64,000 nucleotides of DNA from UBA12202 sp002691725 (GCA_965660675.1 CBFIAU010000009.1:1-64000); one strand, 5' to 3'. Counted from the first letter of the stretch, positions 17,661 through 26,239 are shown. A program made the numbers and translations. The notes: generated by a model from the sequence alone, not told the origin.

Positions 17661-18333
17661 TCTTCCCCTCATCAGTCGATTGGTCACTTGAGTTTACATC
17701 GGTAATCATAGTGGGATCAATTTGCCGCATTGATGTCTGCGTGCCTTCCCACGGGCTTTCATAATCAAAATCACGGTATTCCTGGGTCAGCTGAACAGGT
17801 TCATAAACAACACGGCGTTCACTATCATCGTAACGAACTTCTACCGTTCCTGTCAGCGGAAAATCTTTGCGCAACGGGTGTCCCTCAAATCCATAATCGG
17901 TGAGCAGGCGGCGCAGGTCACCGTGATCATTGAAGAAAATACCAAACATGTCCCAAATCTCACGCTCAGCCCAATTTGCACAGCCAAACAGCGTTGTTAC
18001 CGATGGCGCAACCGCATTTTCAGCGATCGGAACAATCAGCCGAATACGCTGATTAAGCGTCACACTAAGCAATTGATATATTAAATCAAAGCGCGGTGTC
18101 CGGGTTGGATAATCAACGGCGGTTATATCCGATAATTGGCTGAACCCGCCGCCCGTCTCATCCTTGAGGCGCATTAATACTGATAACAGTTGCTCAAGCT
18201 CTATTTGAACCGAAATCTCACCTCTGAAAACGGAGATATCTTCGGGTGATTTCCGCAAAGCCACAGCAAAATGCTGCTTCCATTCATCAAATGTTGCGGC
18301 TTGCTTTAATGATAGTTTAGATGAGGAAGGCAT
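17653..18333 (-). CDS. nuoC: NADH-quinone oxidoreductase subunit C
   Basis: The 30-kDa-type structural subunit of the peripheral arm, 226 aa. The signature region ERE(I)WDMFGIFFNDHGDLRR is present near residues 132-150, followed by the GFEGHPLRKDFPLTG motif (about 156-170). The frame is open further upstream into nuoB; ATG 18333 (MPSSSK) avoids that overlap and gives a family-sized protein, though its ribosome binding site is weak. The C-terminal 20 residues are acidic and Ser/Thr-rich. Confidence 0.94.
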   Translation of the reverse strand: MPSSSKLSLKQAATFDEWKQHFAVALRKSPEDISVFRGEISVQIELEQLLSVLMRLKDETGGGFSQLSDITAVDYPTRTPRFDLIYQLLSVTLNQRIRLIVPIAENAVAPSVTTLFGCANWAEREIWDMFGIFFNDHGDLRRLLTDYGFEGHPLRKDFPLTGTVEVRYDDSERRVVYEPVQLTQEYRDFDYESPWEGTQTSMRQIDPTMITDVNSSDQSTDEGKND

Positions 18334-18347
18334 AAGGTAATTACGTC

Positions 18348-18893
18348 CTAGCGAGCAATCGTAGCAGTTCTTCTGATTTTCTTTTGCAACTGAAGCAGGC
18401 CATAGATCAATGCTTCTGCTGTTGGCGGGCATCCCGGCACATAAACATCAACCGGTACTATCCGATCACATCCTCTCACCACCGCATACGAATAGTGATA
18501 ATAGCCGCCCCCATTAGCGCAAGACCCCATAGATAACACCCATCTAGGTTCAGCCATCTGGTCATATACTTTACGTAAAGCAGGTGCCATTTTATTCGTG
18601 AGCGTTCCCGCCACAATCATTACATCCGATTGCCGTGGGCTTGGCCGAAAAAGCATACCATAACGGTCAGTATCATAACGTGACGCCGCCGAGTGGATCA
18701 TTTCAACAGCACAGCACGCTAAACCGAACGTCATTGGCCATAATGATCCGCTGCGCGCCCAGTTAAACAATTTATCCGCTTGCGCCACAACAAAGCCGCG
18801 ATTGGTAATTTCATCAGCAACAGCATTAAGAATAGCGTCTTGATCCTTACCGGGCGGAATAGGTTTATTCGGCGATAAACTCAAATCATCCAT
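18348..18893 (-). CDS. nuoB: NADH-quinone oxidoreductase subunit B (cluster N2)
   Basis: Carries the terminal 4Fe-4S cluster N2 that reduces quinone. The ligands are visible as the tandem Cys in TFGLACCAVEM (about residue 55), the Cys of MGSCANGGG (about residue 122) and the Cys of VPGCPPTAEAL (about residue 150). Length (181 aa) is normal. It lies 3 bp downstream of nuoA. Confidence 0.97.
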   Translation of the reverse strand: MDDLSLSPNKPIPPGKDQDAILNAVADEITNRGFVVAQADKLFNWARSGSLWPMTFGLACCAVEMIHSAASRYDTDRYGMLFRPSPRQSDVMIVAGTLTNKMAPALRKVYDQMAEPRWVLSMGSCANGGGYYHYSYAVVRGCDRIVPVDVYVPGCPPTAEALIYGLLQLQKKIRRTATIAR

Positions 18894-18896
18894 AGC

Positions 18897-19262
18897 TTAA
18901 TCCCAATCAAGGGCTCCCTTTTTCCACTCATAAATAAATCCGACCGTCAAGACGACCAGAAACACAAACATCGACCAGAACCCAAATGCACCAATCTCGC
19001 CAAGCGATACAGCCCACGGGAATAAAAAGGCGACTTCAAGGTCAAAAATAATAAATAAAATGGCAACGAGATAAAACCGAATATCAAAACGGCTACGCGA
19101 GTCATCAAATGCCTCAAACCCACATTCATATGCGCTGAGCTTTTCTGGGTCAGGGCGCTGCGCACCAACAATGACCGAACCAATGACAAAAGCCGCCGAT
19201 AGACCAATTGCTATGGCAAGGAATACAACAATTGGTAAGTATTCCATCAAATATGATGACAT
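18897..19262 (-). CDS. nuoA: NADH-quinone oxidoreductase subunit A
   Basis: First gene of the complex I operon; a 121-aa subunit with three membrane helices (about residues 8-31, 65-88 and 92-113). The family motif YECGFEAFDDSRSRFDIRFY is at about residues 45-64 and contains the conserved loop Cys near the quinone channel. A short spacer separates it from the DapA-like gene upstream on the same strand, so the operon may begin there or at an unseen promoter in that gap. Confidence 0.97.
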   Translation of the reverse strand: MSSYLMEYLPIVVFLAIAIGLSAAFVIGSVIVGAQRPDPEKLSAYECGFEAFDDSRSRFDIRFYLVAILFIIFDLEVAFLFPWAVSLGEIGAFGFWSMFVFLVVLTVGFIYEWKKGALDWD

Positions 19263-19332
19263 CAGTTTTTATCCCCCCTTAATTGTTGCTAAAAAGCCTC
19301 GCAAGAATTCGTATCATAATAGACTAATATAA

Positions 19333-20229
19333 TCACCTAAATCCATGCTGTTCAATCAAGTCTTTTTCTAGTCTATCAATACTATCACTAGCCGCTGGAA
19401 TCAATGGTGGACGTAAATTTGTCCAGCGTCCATCACCAGACCATCTGGCGAGCAATGCCTTCTGTGCCGGAATTGGCGCATAGTCTTGAAATAAAAGCCT
19501 TATTTCTTTAACTTTAACATGCTTTTCTTCAGCATCTTCAAACTTACCATCATGACAGAGCTGTATAACTTCACTAATGCCAACACCATTGAGATTTGCT
19601 GTGGCAGAAATACATCCAGGGGCGCCGCGACGAACTGCCTCAATCACGGGCAATTCTGCACCCGGATAAACGATCAGCCCATCAATATCTAAAAGAGCAG
19701 AGGTATTATCCCAATCACCAGAAGAATCCTTAATGCCAACAACTTCGGGGAAATCAGCAAATAAGCGATAAACAAGATCAATACTTAACCCAACATTGGC
19801 AACTTGTGGGATATGATAGAGATAAATCCGCAGGTCAGGATGATTAACCATGCCGATCAATTCTTTATAATAGTTATAAATCCCGTCATCAGAGACGCCC
19901 TTGAAATAAAACGGCGGCAAGATCATTGCCCCTAAACAGCCCTGCTCGACCGCATGACGGGTCAGGCGAGCGGTATCAGGAAGGTTGGTTAGCCCTGTTC
20001 CGGGGATCAGGACAGATGGGTCAACGCCATTCGTGATCAGCGCCTCAAGCATGCTTATGCGTTCTTCTATCCCAACCGATAAAGCCTCACCAGTGGTACC
20101 AAAAGGCGCCAGCCCTGAACATCCGCCTTCAGACAAAAGCCATTTAGAATGTGCGATAAACAAATCCTCAGCCAATGACAAATCATCATTGAATGGCGTA
20201 AGCGCCGGAGCAATTAATCCTGTGATCAT
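19333..20229 (-). CDS. Dihydrodipicolinate synthase (DapA) family aldolase
   Basis: A class I aldolase of the DHDPS/N-acetylneuraminate lyase family, 298 aa. It has the substrate-binding GTTGEA motif near residue 43, a catalytic Tyr in YLYHIPQV (about residue 132) and the Schiff-base Lys in VGIKDSSGDW (about residue 161). ATG 20229 is chosen because AGGA lies seven bases upstream. The N-terminal sequence GLIAPALTPFNDD is more like the non-DapA branches, and the gene is not next to lysine genes, so the substrate (pyruvate plus an unknown aldehyde) is open. It lies immediately upstream of nuoA and diverges from rpsF. Confidence 0.85.
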   Translation of the reverse strand: MITGLIAPALTPFNDDLSLAEDLFIAHSKWLLSEGGCSGLAPFGTTGEALSVGIEERISMLEALITNGVDPSVLIPGTGLTNLPDTARLTRHAVEQGCLGAMILPPFYFKGVSDDGIYNYYKELIGMVNHPDLRIYLYHIPQVANVGLSIDLVYRLFADFPEVVGIKDSSGDWDNTSALLDIDGLIVYPGAELPVIEAVRRGAPGCISATANLNGVGISEVIQLCHDGKFEDAEEKHVKVKEIRLLFQDYAPIPAQKALLARWSGDGRWTNLRPPLIPAASDSIDRLEKDLIEQHGFR

Positions 20230-20465
20230 TATGCTATCCTGAAAGAACATATAGAATTGATGTTATATGGCTACACCGGACGGCTGATAATATCAAGTCA
20301 GTAGCGACAATTTTACCTGCTATTATTGTCGAATTAGCTTTGGCACTATTTTTGGTATCAGAGCAATAGAGGCTTGCATAATTGTTGGATTATGATAGTA
20401 AGCAACCCACAGCAATAATGCTGAATAACCTCTTGCTGATAGTTAACCATAATACTGTCGGCTCA

Positions 20466-20487
20466 CATACCGCTAATATTAGGTATG
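20466..20487 (+). promoter_or_regulatory. Hairpin in the rpsF leader, possible ribosomal-protein autoregulatory site
   Basis: Perfect 6-bp arms CATACC and GGTATG around a ten-base loop, ending about ten bases before the Shine-Dalgarno AGAAGGGG of rpsF. Leaders of bacterial rpsF operons are known to hold an RNA bound by the S6:S18 pair that contains a key CCG; this stem has ACCG at its loop edge. The match was made by eye only. Confidence 0.3.
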
Positions 20488-20510
20488 GCATGATCCAGAA
20501 GGGGAATGAC

Positions 20511-20876
20511 ATGCAGTTATACGAATGCGTATTTATTATACGCCAAGACTTGTCATCGTCACAGGTCGAAACCATTACAAACGAATTTTGTGCCATCATC
20601 ACTGACAATAAAGGGTCAGTCGTCAAGCAAGAATACTGGGGCTTGAAAACAATGGCATATAAAATCAAGAAAAACCGCAAAGGGCATTATATTATGCTCA
20701 ACTTTGAAGCTGATGCTGCGACGGTTGCTGAATTTGACCGCCGCATGGGCTTGCATGAAGATATTTTGCGGGTGCTGATTATCGCTATTGATGCGGTTGA
20801 TCCTGAACCATCTATTATGATGCAAAACAAAACTGAGCGTTCAAGCAGTGATGCTGCCGACGCTTCCGCCGCCTGA
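20511..20876 (+). CDS. rpsF: 30S ribosomal protein S6
   Basis: Binds S18 and 16S rRNA on the platform of the small subunit. The 121-aa protein starts MQLYECVFIIRQDLS and has the family segment YWGLKTMAYKIKKNRKGHYI (about residues 43-62). The open frame extends 43 codons further upstream, but ATG 20511 is preceded by AGAAGGGG and matches the family N-terminus. The last 20 residues are Ser/Asp/Ala-rich. It is the first gene of the rpsF-rpsR-rplI operon. Confidence 0.97.
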   Translation: MQLYECVFIIRQDLSSSQVETITNEFCAIITDNKGSVVKQEYWGLKTMAYKIKKNRKGHYIMLNFEADAATVAEFDRRMGLHEDILRVLIIAIDAVDPEPSIMMQNKTERSSSDAADASAA

Positions 20877-20899
20877 GCAGTTATTGAGAGGAAAAGATT

Positions 20900-21154
20900 A
20901 TGGCTCAACTTGAAATTACCAGACCTTCCGCTCGTCGCTCATCATCGCGGCGCCGGAAATCCTGCCCTTTCTCGCACCCAAGCGCACCAAAGATCGACTA
21001 TAAGGACGTGAAACTATTGCAACGCTACACGACTGAGCGCGGCAAAATTGTTCCTAGCCGTATCTCTGCTGTGTCTGCGAAAAAGCAACGTGAACTGACA
21101 ACTGCCATCAAACGTGCCCGTCATCTGGCACTGATGCCGTTTGTTGTATCTTAA
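20900..21154 (+). CDS. rpsR: 30S ribosomal protein S18
   Basis: Small-subunit protein that forms a heterodimer with S6; 84 aa. It has the family core DYKDVKLLQRYTTERGKIVP (about residues 31-50) and a C-terminal basic segment KKQRELTTAIKRARHLALMP. A GAGGAAAAG element precedes the ATG. It sits between rpsF and rplI. Confidence 0.97.
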   Translation: MAQLEITRPSARRSSSRRRKSCPFSHPSAPKIDYKDVKLLQRYTTERGKIVPSRISAVSAKKQRELTTAIKRARHLALMPFVVS

Positions 21155-21166
21155 AGGGGAAAGATC

Positions 21167-21910
21167 ATGGAAATCATTCTTCTCGAACGAATAGAAAAAC
21201 TTGGCCAGATGGGTGATCTGGTTACGGTTAAACCTGGTTACGCGCGTAACTTTCTGTTGCCTAAAGGTAAAGCTCTGCGTGCAACCAAAAGCAATATCGA
21301 ACGGTTTGAAGGCGAACGCTCACAGCGTGAAGCGGATAACCTGACTCGCAAAACAGAAGCCAAGTCTATTGCCAGGAAAATGGCTGACTTGAGCGTTAAT
21401 CTGATCCGAGCAGCCAGTGAAATGGGTCAGCTTTATGGCTCTGTGTCTAGCCGCGATATCGCCGAAGCGGTCACCGCCAAAGGCTTCACCATCAGCAAGA
21501 ATCAGGTCGATCTTAATACCGCGATCAAAACCCTTGGTTTGATGCCAGTCAGTGTTGTTTTGCACCCTGAAGTGACGATTGAAGTCACCGTCAATATCGC
21601 CCGCAGCCAAGACGAAGCTGAAGAACAGATTAAGCTTGGCCGTGCCATTGTTAGTGATGTTGCTGAACGGGAGCGACTGGAAGCCGCTGAGGCCGCAAAA
21701 GCCGCCCAACAGCGTATGGCTGAACTCGATGCCGAGGATGAGCAGGATACAACAGGCCAAGATGAAGCAGGACAAGATGCCCCTGCCGAAGCCGCGCCTG
21801 CCGAAGCCGCGCCTGCCGAAAATACTGCCGAAGGTACTAGTGATGATACTGGTGATGCCGCACCAGAAGCATCTGCCGATGACGCGAGCGAAGAAAAATC
21901 TGACGCTTAA
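21167..21910 (+). CDS. rplI: 50S ribosomal protein L9 with long acidic tail
   Basis: L9 binds 23S rRNA near the L1 stalk. The N-terminal domain MEIILLERIEKLGQMGDLV and the PGYARNFLLPKGKA segment (about residues 23-36) are typical, and the C-terminal globular domain continues to about residue 150. The protein is 247 aa instead of about 150: the extra 80 residues are Ala/Glu/Asp-rich, with a PAEAA repeat encoded by 15-bp tandem copies. Acidic extensions of L9 are known in alphaproteobacteria, but their role is unclear. The gene ends about 30 bp before a terminator. Confidence 0.96.
   Translation: MEIILLERIEKLGQMGDLVTVKPGYARNFLLPKGKALRATKSNIERFEGERSQREADNLTRKTEAKSIARKMADLSVNLIRAASEMGQLYGSVSSRDIAEAVTAKGFTISKNQVDLNTAIKTLGLMPVSVVLHPEVTIEVTVNIARSQDEAEEQIKLGRAIVSDVAERERLEAAEAAKAAQQRMAELDAEDEQDTTGQDEAGQDAPAEAAPAEAAPAENTAEGTSDDTGDAAPEASADDASEEKSDA
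21782..21826. repeat. 15-bp tandem repeat in the rplI tail, about 2.6 copies
   Basis: The unit CCTGCCGAAGCCGCG occurs at 21782-21796 and 21797-21811, and a degenerate third copy starts CCTGCCGAA at 21812. It is in frame and encodes PAEAA-PAEAA-PAENT. Confidence 0.9.
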
Positions 21911-21942
21911 AGTTATCCCCAGTATCCACATAACTCACAATG

Positions 21943-21980
21943 CAGGCGAGCAACATAATTCATGCTCGCCTGTTTTATTT
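21943..21980 (+). terminator. Rho-independent terminator after rplI
   Basis: Perfect 10-bp arms CAGGCGAGCA (21943-21952) and TGCTCGCCTG (21963-21972) around a ten-base loop, followed by TTTTATTT. It ends the rpsF-rpsR-rplI transcript and separates it from dnaB, whose start lies 20 bases downstream. Confidence 0.9.
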
Positions 21981-21999
21981 AAGGCATAGTAAGATTATT

Positions 22000-23484
22000 A
22001 TGAGTGACGGATATATTCAGTCAGGCGTTGATGCCACCAAATCCAGCCCTGCTTTGCCGCAGAATATTGAGGCAGAACAAGATTTACTAGGCGCCTTGCT
22101 AACAAATAATGAAACTTTTGACAGCATTCCTGACAATCTGGATGAGAGCCATTTTTTCAATCCATTGAATGGCCGTATCTTTGCTGCGACCCGAAAACTC
22201 TATTCAAAAGGTCAGTTGGCTAACCCAGTCACATTGAAAAGTTATTTTGTTGGTGATGCCAATTTTGCTGAGATTGATATCGAATCCTATCTCCGTGAAT
22301 TGATGGATAATGTCACGTCCTTATCAGATGCCAAGTTTTATGCTGAGGATATTTATCAATGCTATCTGCGCCGCCGTCTGATCTTGATTTCAGATGAAAC
22401 GATCAGCCGGTCACGAACTGCGCAAATGGATATCAATGCCGAAAGTCTCATCGAAGAAACCGAACAGCAGTTATTCGATTTGGCTGAAAATGACAAAGAG
22501 TCATCGGGATTGTTACGCATCACCCATGCGTTGAGATCAGCCATTGATCGTGCCGAAGCCGCCTATAAAAACTCAAGCCATATTTCGGGCATCGGGACAG
22601 GTCTAACCGGGCTCAATAATATGCTGGGCGGCTTGCAGCCATCTGATCTGATTATTCTTGCTGGCCGGCCGGGGATGGGAAAAACTGCTCTTGCCACCAA
22701 TATTGCCTTTCATGCGGCAACAACCAGCAGAACTGATGAGAAGCCGCAGCATGTGGCTTTCTTCTCGCTTGAAATGTCTGGCGAACAATTAGCCAACCGG
22801 ATATTAGCCGGTGAAACAGGCATTCCTTCAGATGAATTGCGCCTTGGTAAGGTTAACGCCAATGATTTCAAATCCATTATTGAAAAAAGTGATGCCATAG
22901 AAAACGCGCCCTTTTTCATTGATGATACGCCGGGGCTTTCGGTATCTCAATTAGCGTCAAGAGCGAGACGTTTGAAACGGACATATGGTCTGGGCTTGAT
23001 CGTTGTTGACTATCTGCAACTGCTATCGGCGCCAATGGGAACGCGATCAGAAAATCGCGTCCAGGAAATCTCAGCTATCAGCCGGACGCTTAAAAATATC
23101 GCAAAAGAATTAAACATCCCCGTTTTGGCATTATCGCAATTATCCAGAGCCGTTGAGCAACGTGAGGATAAACGCCCAAATCTATCTGATTTGCGCGAAT
23201 CAGGATCAATTGAGCAAGATGCTGATGTTGTCATGTTTGTTTATCGTGAAGAATATTACCTGAGCAAAAGCGAACCTGAACAAAAAGCCGAAGAATCAAC
23301 CGAACATTTCCAAACCCGACACAGCAGATGGGTAGAAAAATCAGAAAAAGCCCTTGGTAAAGCCGAAGTGATTATCGCTAAGCAACGCCATGGTAGCACT
23401 GGCGTGATAAACCCCAATTTTATTGGAAAATTCACTAAATTTGTTGATGCTGTTGCTGATGATCATCTGCCTGAACAGTTCTAA
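22000..23484 (+). CDS. dnaB: Replicative DNA helicase
   Basis: Hexameric helicase that unwinds DNA at the replication fork. The 494-aa protein has the N-terminal DnaG-interaction domain (about residues 15-150) and a RecA-like motor with Walker A AGRPGMGKTALATN near residue 223, FFSLEMSGEQLANR near residue 252 and Walker B GLIVVDYLQLLS near residue 330. No intein is present. The open frame reaches back through the terminator, but ATG 22000 gives the normal N-terminus (ALPQNIEAEQDLLGALL). The order rplI-dnaB-alr is conserved. Confidence 0.97.
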   Translation: MSDGYIQSGVDATKSSPALPQNIEAEQDLLGALLTNNETFDSIPDNLDESHFFNPLNGRIFAATRKLYSKGQLANPVTLKSYFVGDANFAEIDIESYLRELMDNVTSLSDAKFYAEDIYQCYLRRRLILISDETISRSRTAQMDINAESLIEETEQQLFDLAENDKESSGLLRITHALRSAIDRAEAAYKNSSHISGIGTGLTGLNNMLGGLQPSDLIILAGRPGMGKTALATNIAFHAATTSRTDEKPQHVAFFSLEMSGEQLANRILAGETGIPSDELRLGKVNANDFKSIIEKSDAIENAPFFIDDTPGLSVSQLASRARRLKRTYGLGLIVVDYLQLLSAPMGTRSENRVQEISAISRTLKNIAKELNIPVLALSQLSRAVEQREDKRPNLSDLRESGSIEQDADVVMFVYREEYYLSKSEPEQKAEESTEHFQTRHSRWVEKSEKALGKAEVIIAKQRHGSTGVINPNFIGKFTKFVDAVADDHLPEQF

Positions 23485-23490
23485 TAAATT

Positions 23491-24573
23491 ATGGCACTCT
23501 TTGACCGACTAATTGCAGAAATCGACCTTAATGCCATTGTTCGTAACTGGCAGAGATGTCATGCGCTTTCAGGTCAATCGGTCACCGCCGCCGTTGTCAA
23601 AGCCGATGGCTATGGCCATGGTGCGGATGCGGTTTCTGCCTCACTCTATGCTGCCGGTTGCCGTGTCTTTTTCACCGCCAGCGCCAGCGAAGCGGCGGCG
23701 ATCAGGCCACATGTTCACGATGCCGCGATTGGCTATTTTGATGGGCTATTCGCGGGCGACCTGGATATAATCAGAGATTATGATCTCATCCCCAGCATTA
23801 ATGACCCTGAACAATTAGCCCTGCTGCCGCGGCTCAAGAATGAGGCAAGCAAGACAGAGATTATGCTGCAACTTGATACAGGCATGAACAGGTTAGGCAT
23901 TGATTGGCGGTGGCTCACACAAGACACAGCCGAAACTATTCAAAGGCACGGCCATTGCTCGCTGATCTACTCACATCTTTGTAGCGCCGATGATCCCACA
24001 TCCTCATTCAATGCGGTTCAACAAAAGCGCTTTGCTGAGGCAACAACGATGATGCCTGATTGCCCGGCTAGCCTTGCCGCCTCTGGCGGTGTTTTGTTAG
24101 GCGATAAATATCATTTTGATATGATACGCCCGGGGATCGCTTTATATGGCTATCCCCCCCTTCCTGCCGAAGGCTTCACCCCTGCCCTGACCCTGAAAGG
24201 GCGAGTGCTTCAGATCAGAGAGGCAAAGGCAGGTGAATATGTTGGCTATAACAACACCTATAAATTGACCCGCGATACTGTGCTAGCAACTATTGCTGGC
24301 GGTTATGCGGATGGGATAAGACGCCATCTTAGCAATCAAGGTCAGGTTTCGCATAAAGATTTAACCGCCCCTATTCTTGGCCGGGTATCAATGGATACAC
24401 ATATAATTGATATCACAGACTGGCCGAAAGGGGTGCTAGGCACATTGGATTATGTTACTATCATTGCGCCAAATCATGATGCAGATGTCATGGCTTTATT
24501 AAGTGACACAATTTGTAATGATGTTCTAACATCTTTGCGGCTTCGAGCATCACGATCTTATGTCGGCACATGA
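23491..24573 (+). CDS. alr: Alanine racemase
   Basis: PLP-dependent enzyme making D-alanine for peptidoglycan. At 360 aa it has normal length. The PLP Lys lies in VVKADGYGHGA (about residues 35-45); the second catalytic base, a Tyr, is expected in the GEYVGYNNTYKL segment (about residues 248-260). RPGIALYGYPP (about 213-223) is another family motif. The gene starts 6 bp after the dnaB stop and is probably co-transcribed with it. Confidence 0.95.
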   Translation: MALFDRLIAEIDLNAIVRNWQRCHALSGQSVTAAVVKADGYGHGADAVSASLYAAGCRVFFTASASEAAAIRPHVHDAAIGYFDGLFAGDLDIIRDYDLIPSINDPEQLALLPRLKNEASKTEIMLQLDTGMNRLGIDWRWLTQDTAETIQRHGHCSLIYSHLCSADDPTSSFNAVQQKRFAEATTMMPDCPASLAASGGVLLGDKYHFDMIRPGIALYGYPPLPAEGFTPALTLKGRVLQIREAKAGEYVGYNNTYKLTRDTVLATIAGGYADGIRRHLSNQGQVSHKDLTAPILGRVSMDTHIIDITDWPKGVLGTLDYVTIIAPNHDADVMALLSDTICNDVLTSLRLRASRSYVGT

Positions 24574-24585
24574 TCAGGTGGATAT

Positions 24586-24650
24586 TAATGGATGATAGTA
24601 ATGGATGATAGTAATAGATCATGGGAATAGATCATGGTAATAATTCATGA
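24586..24650. repeat. 13-bp tandem repeat between alr and mlaE, 5 degenerate copies
   Basis: Five adjacent 13-bp units: TAATGGATGATAG twice identically (24586-24598, 24599-24611), TAATAGATCATGG, GAATAGATCATGG, and TAATAATTCATGA. Neighbouring copies are most alike, as expected from stepwise duplication. It fills most of the spacer between the alr stop and the mlaE ribosome binding site; no other feature is seen there. Confidence 0.85.
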
Positions 24651-24681
24651 TGAATAAAGACCTTATAAGGAAAGGCTAGTC

Positions 24682-25461
24682 ATGCAAGTCCTGCAAATTC
24701 CTGGCAGAGCCACCTTGTCCATGCTCGCTGAGATTGGCCGTTTAAGCTTATTTATTGGACAGGCTATATTCTGGTTGGTGCGTCCACCATGGTATGGCCG
24801 TCAGATTTTCCGCCAGATCATTGATATTGGATATTACTCATTAGCTGTGGTTGGTCTGACGACGATGTTTTCTGGCATGGTGATTGCGCTTCAGAGCTAT
24901 ACAGGCACCGAACGATTTTCCGCAGAAGGGGAAACATCTGTTGCGACAGTGGTTGTTCTGATCATCACAAGAGAACTAGGCCCTGTTCTGGCTGGTCTTA
25001 TGGTTGCCGGGCGGATTGGCGCGGCGATGGCGGCAGAAATCGGCACTATGCGTGTCACTGACCAAATTGATGCGCTTGATACGCTATCGACGCGGCCAAT
25101 GCAGTATTTGATCGCGCCACGCGTTATTGCCGGGACGATTTGCCTGCCGTTTCTGGTTTTAGTTGGCGATATTATCGGTGTTTTTGGCGGCTATGTTATT
25201 GCCGTCTATCAGCTTGGGTTTTCGCCTTCGATTTATCTATCGGGAACGATGGAATATTTAGAGGCCTTTGACGTCATTATAGGCTTGATCAAAGCGGCCG
25301 TGTTTGGGTTTATTGTTTCCATAATGGGGTGCTATTTTGGCTATCATTCAGGTCGCGGTGCCGAAGGCGTTGGCCGCGCCACCACCAATGCTGTTGTATA
25401 TTCTGCCATCCTGATCCTGGTCTTTGATTTTATGATAACCGGCTTTGCTTTTGTGCGGTGA
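24682..25461 (+). CDS. mlaE: MlaE-type ABC transporter permease
   Basis: Inner-membrane permease of the MlaE/YrbE family, which in the Mla system moves phospholipids between the inner and outer membrane. The 259-aa protein has about five membrane segments and the conserved cytoplasmic stretch TRELGPVLAGLMVAGRIGAA (about residues 95-114), followed by EIGTMRVTDQIDAL. AAGGAAAGG precedes the ATG. It is followed by the ATPase gene, but no MlaD-like substrate-binding gene or MlaC/B is nearby, so the full complex must be completed elsewhere. Confidence 0.9.
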   Translation: MQVLQIPGRATLSMLAEIGRLSLFIGQAIFWLVRPPWYGRQIFRQIIDIGYYSLAVVGLTTMFSGMVIALQSYTGTERFSAEGETSVATVVVLIITRELGPVLAGLMVAGRIGAAMAAEIGTMRVTDQIDALDTLSTRPMQYLIAPRVIAGTICLPFLVLVGDIIGVFGGYVIAVYQLGFSPSIYLSGTMEYLEAFDVIIGLIKAAVFGFIVSIMGCYFGYHSGRGAEGVGRATTNAVVYSAILILVFDFMITGFAFVR

Positions 25462-25465
25462 TATG

Positions 25466-26239
25466 ATGAGCGATATAAAAATTCAAATCCGCAATTTATA
25501 TAAAAGCTTTGGCTCAAACAAGGTGTTGCAAGGCATTGATCTTGATGTCCATGACGGCCAGTCTATCGCCATTATCGGGGCATCTGGAACAGGTAAATCG
25601 GTGTTGTTGAAATGTATCCTTGGATTGATCAAACCTGATAGCGGGTCTGCCATGGTCGAGGGCATTGAAACCGTCGGGGCAAGCCGCCAGACCAGAGAAG
25701 ACGTATTGCGAAAGTTTGGCATGCTTTTCCAGGGCGGGGCATTATTTGATTCGCTGCCTGTTTGGGAAAATATCATGTTCCGCTTTCGCCAAAAAAATGC
25801 GCTGAGCATAGATGAATTACGGCAAGTCGCCACCGACACATTAGCTGATGTGTTGCTTGAGGAACGTGTCCTTGATCTCTATCCGGCGGAATTGTCAGGC
25901 GGTATGCAGAAACGTGTTGGCCTCGCCCGCGCTATCGCGGATAAACCCGGCATCTTATTTTTCGATGAGCCGACATCTGGCCTCGACCCGATCACAAGTG
26001 GCGTTATTAATCGGCTTATCCGTAACGCTGTTGACAGGCTAGGCGCAACCGCCATGACGATCAGCCATGATATGAACTCGGTTAGGCAAATTGCCGATCA
26101 GGTAGCAATGATCCATGATGGGCATATTATCTGGCAAGGCAGCGTTAAAGAGATGGAAACGGTCGATCATCCCGTTGTTCATCAGTTTGTTCATGGTCTG
26201 CCGACAGGGCCATTAACAAAATATGCAGAAAGTATCTAA
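25466..26239 (+). CDS. mlaF: MlaF-type ABC transporter ATP-binding protein
   Basis: ATPase partner of the MlaE-type permease. The 257-aa protein has Walker A GASGTGKSVLLK near residue 38, the ABC signature LSGGMQKRVGLARAIA (about residues 141-156), Walker B ILFFDEPTSGLDP and the switch His in TISHDM. Adjacent ATGs at 25463 and 25466 are possible; the second has GGTGA at a better distance. The start is only a few bases from the mlaE stop, and the stop overlaps the radA ATG. Confidence 0.93.
   Translation: MSDIKIQIRNLYKSFGSNKVLQGIDLDVHDGQSIAIIGASGTGKSVLLKCILGLIKPDSGSAMVEGIETVGASRQTREDVLRKFGMLFQGGALFDSLPVWENIMFRFRQKNALSIDELRQVATDTLADVLLEERVLDLYPAELSGGMQKRVGLARAIADKPGILFFDEPTSGLDPITSGVINRLIRNAVDRLGATAMTISHDMNSVRQIADQVAMIHDGHIIWQGSVKEMETVDHPVVHQFVHGLPTGPLTKYAESI

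Noticed and set aside
21320..21931. A 203-codon minus-strand reading frame opposite rplI
   Set aside because: Shadow of rplI; the Gly/Arg/Phe-rich repeats come from reading the Ala/Glu-rich tail backwards.
24586..24650. CRISPR array
   Set aside because: Units of 13 bp are contiguous with no spacers and no cas genes; it is a simple tandem repeat.
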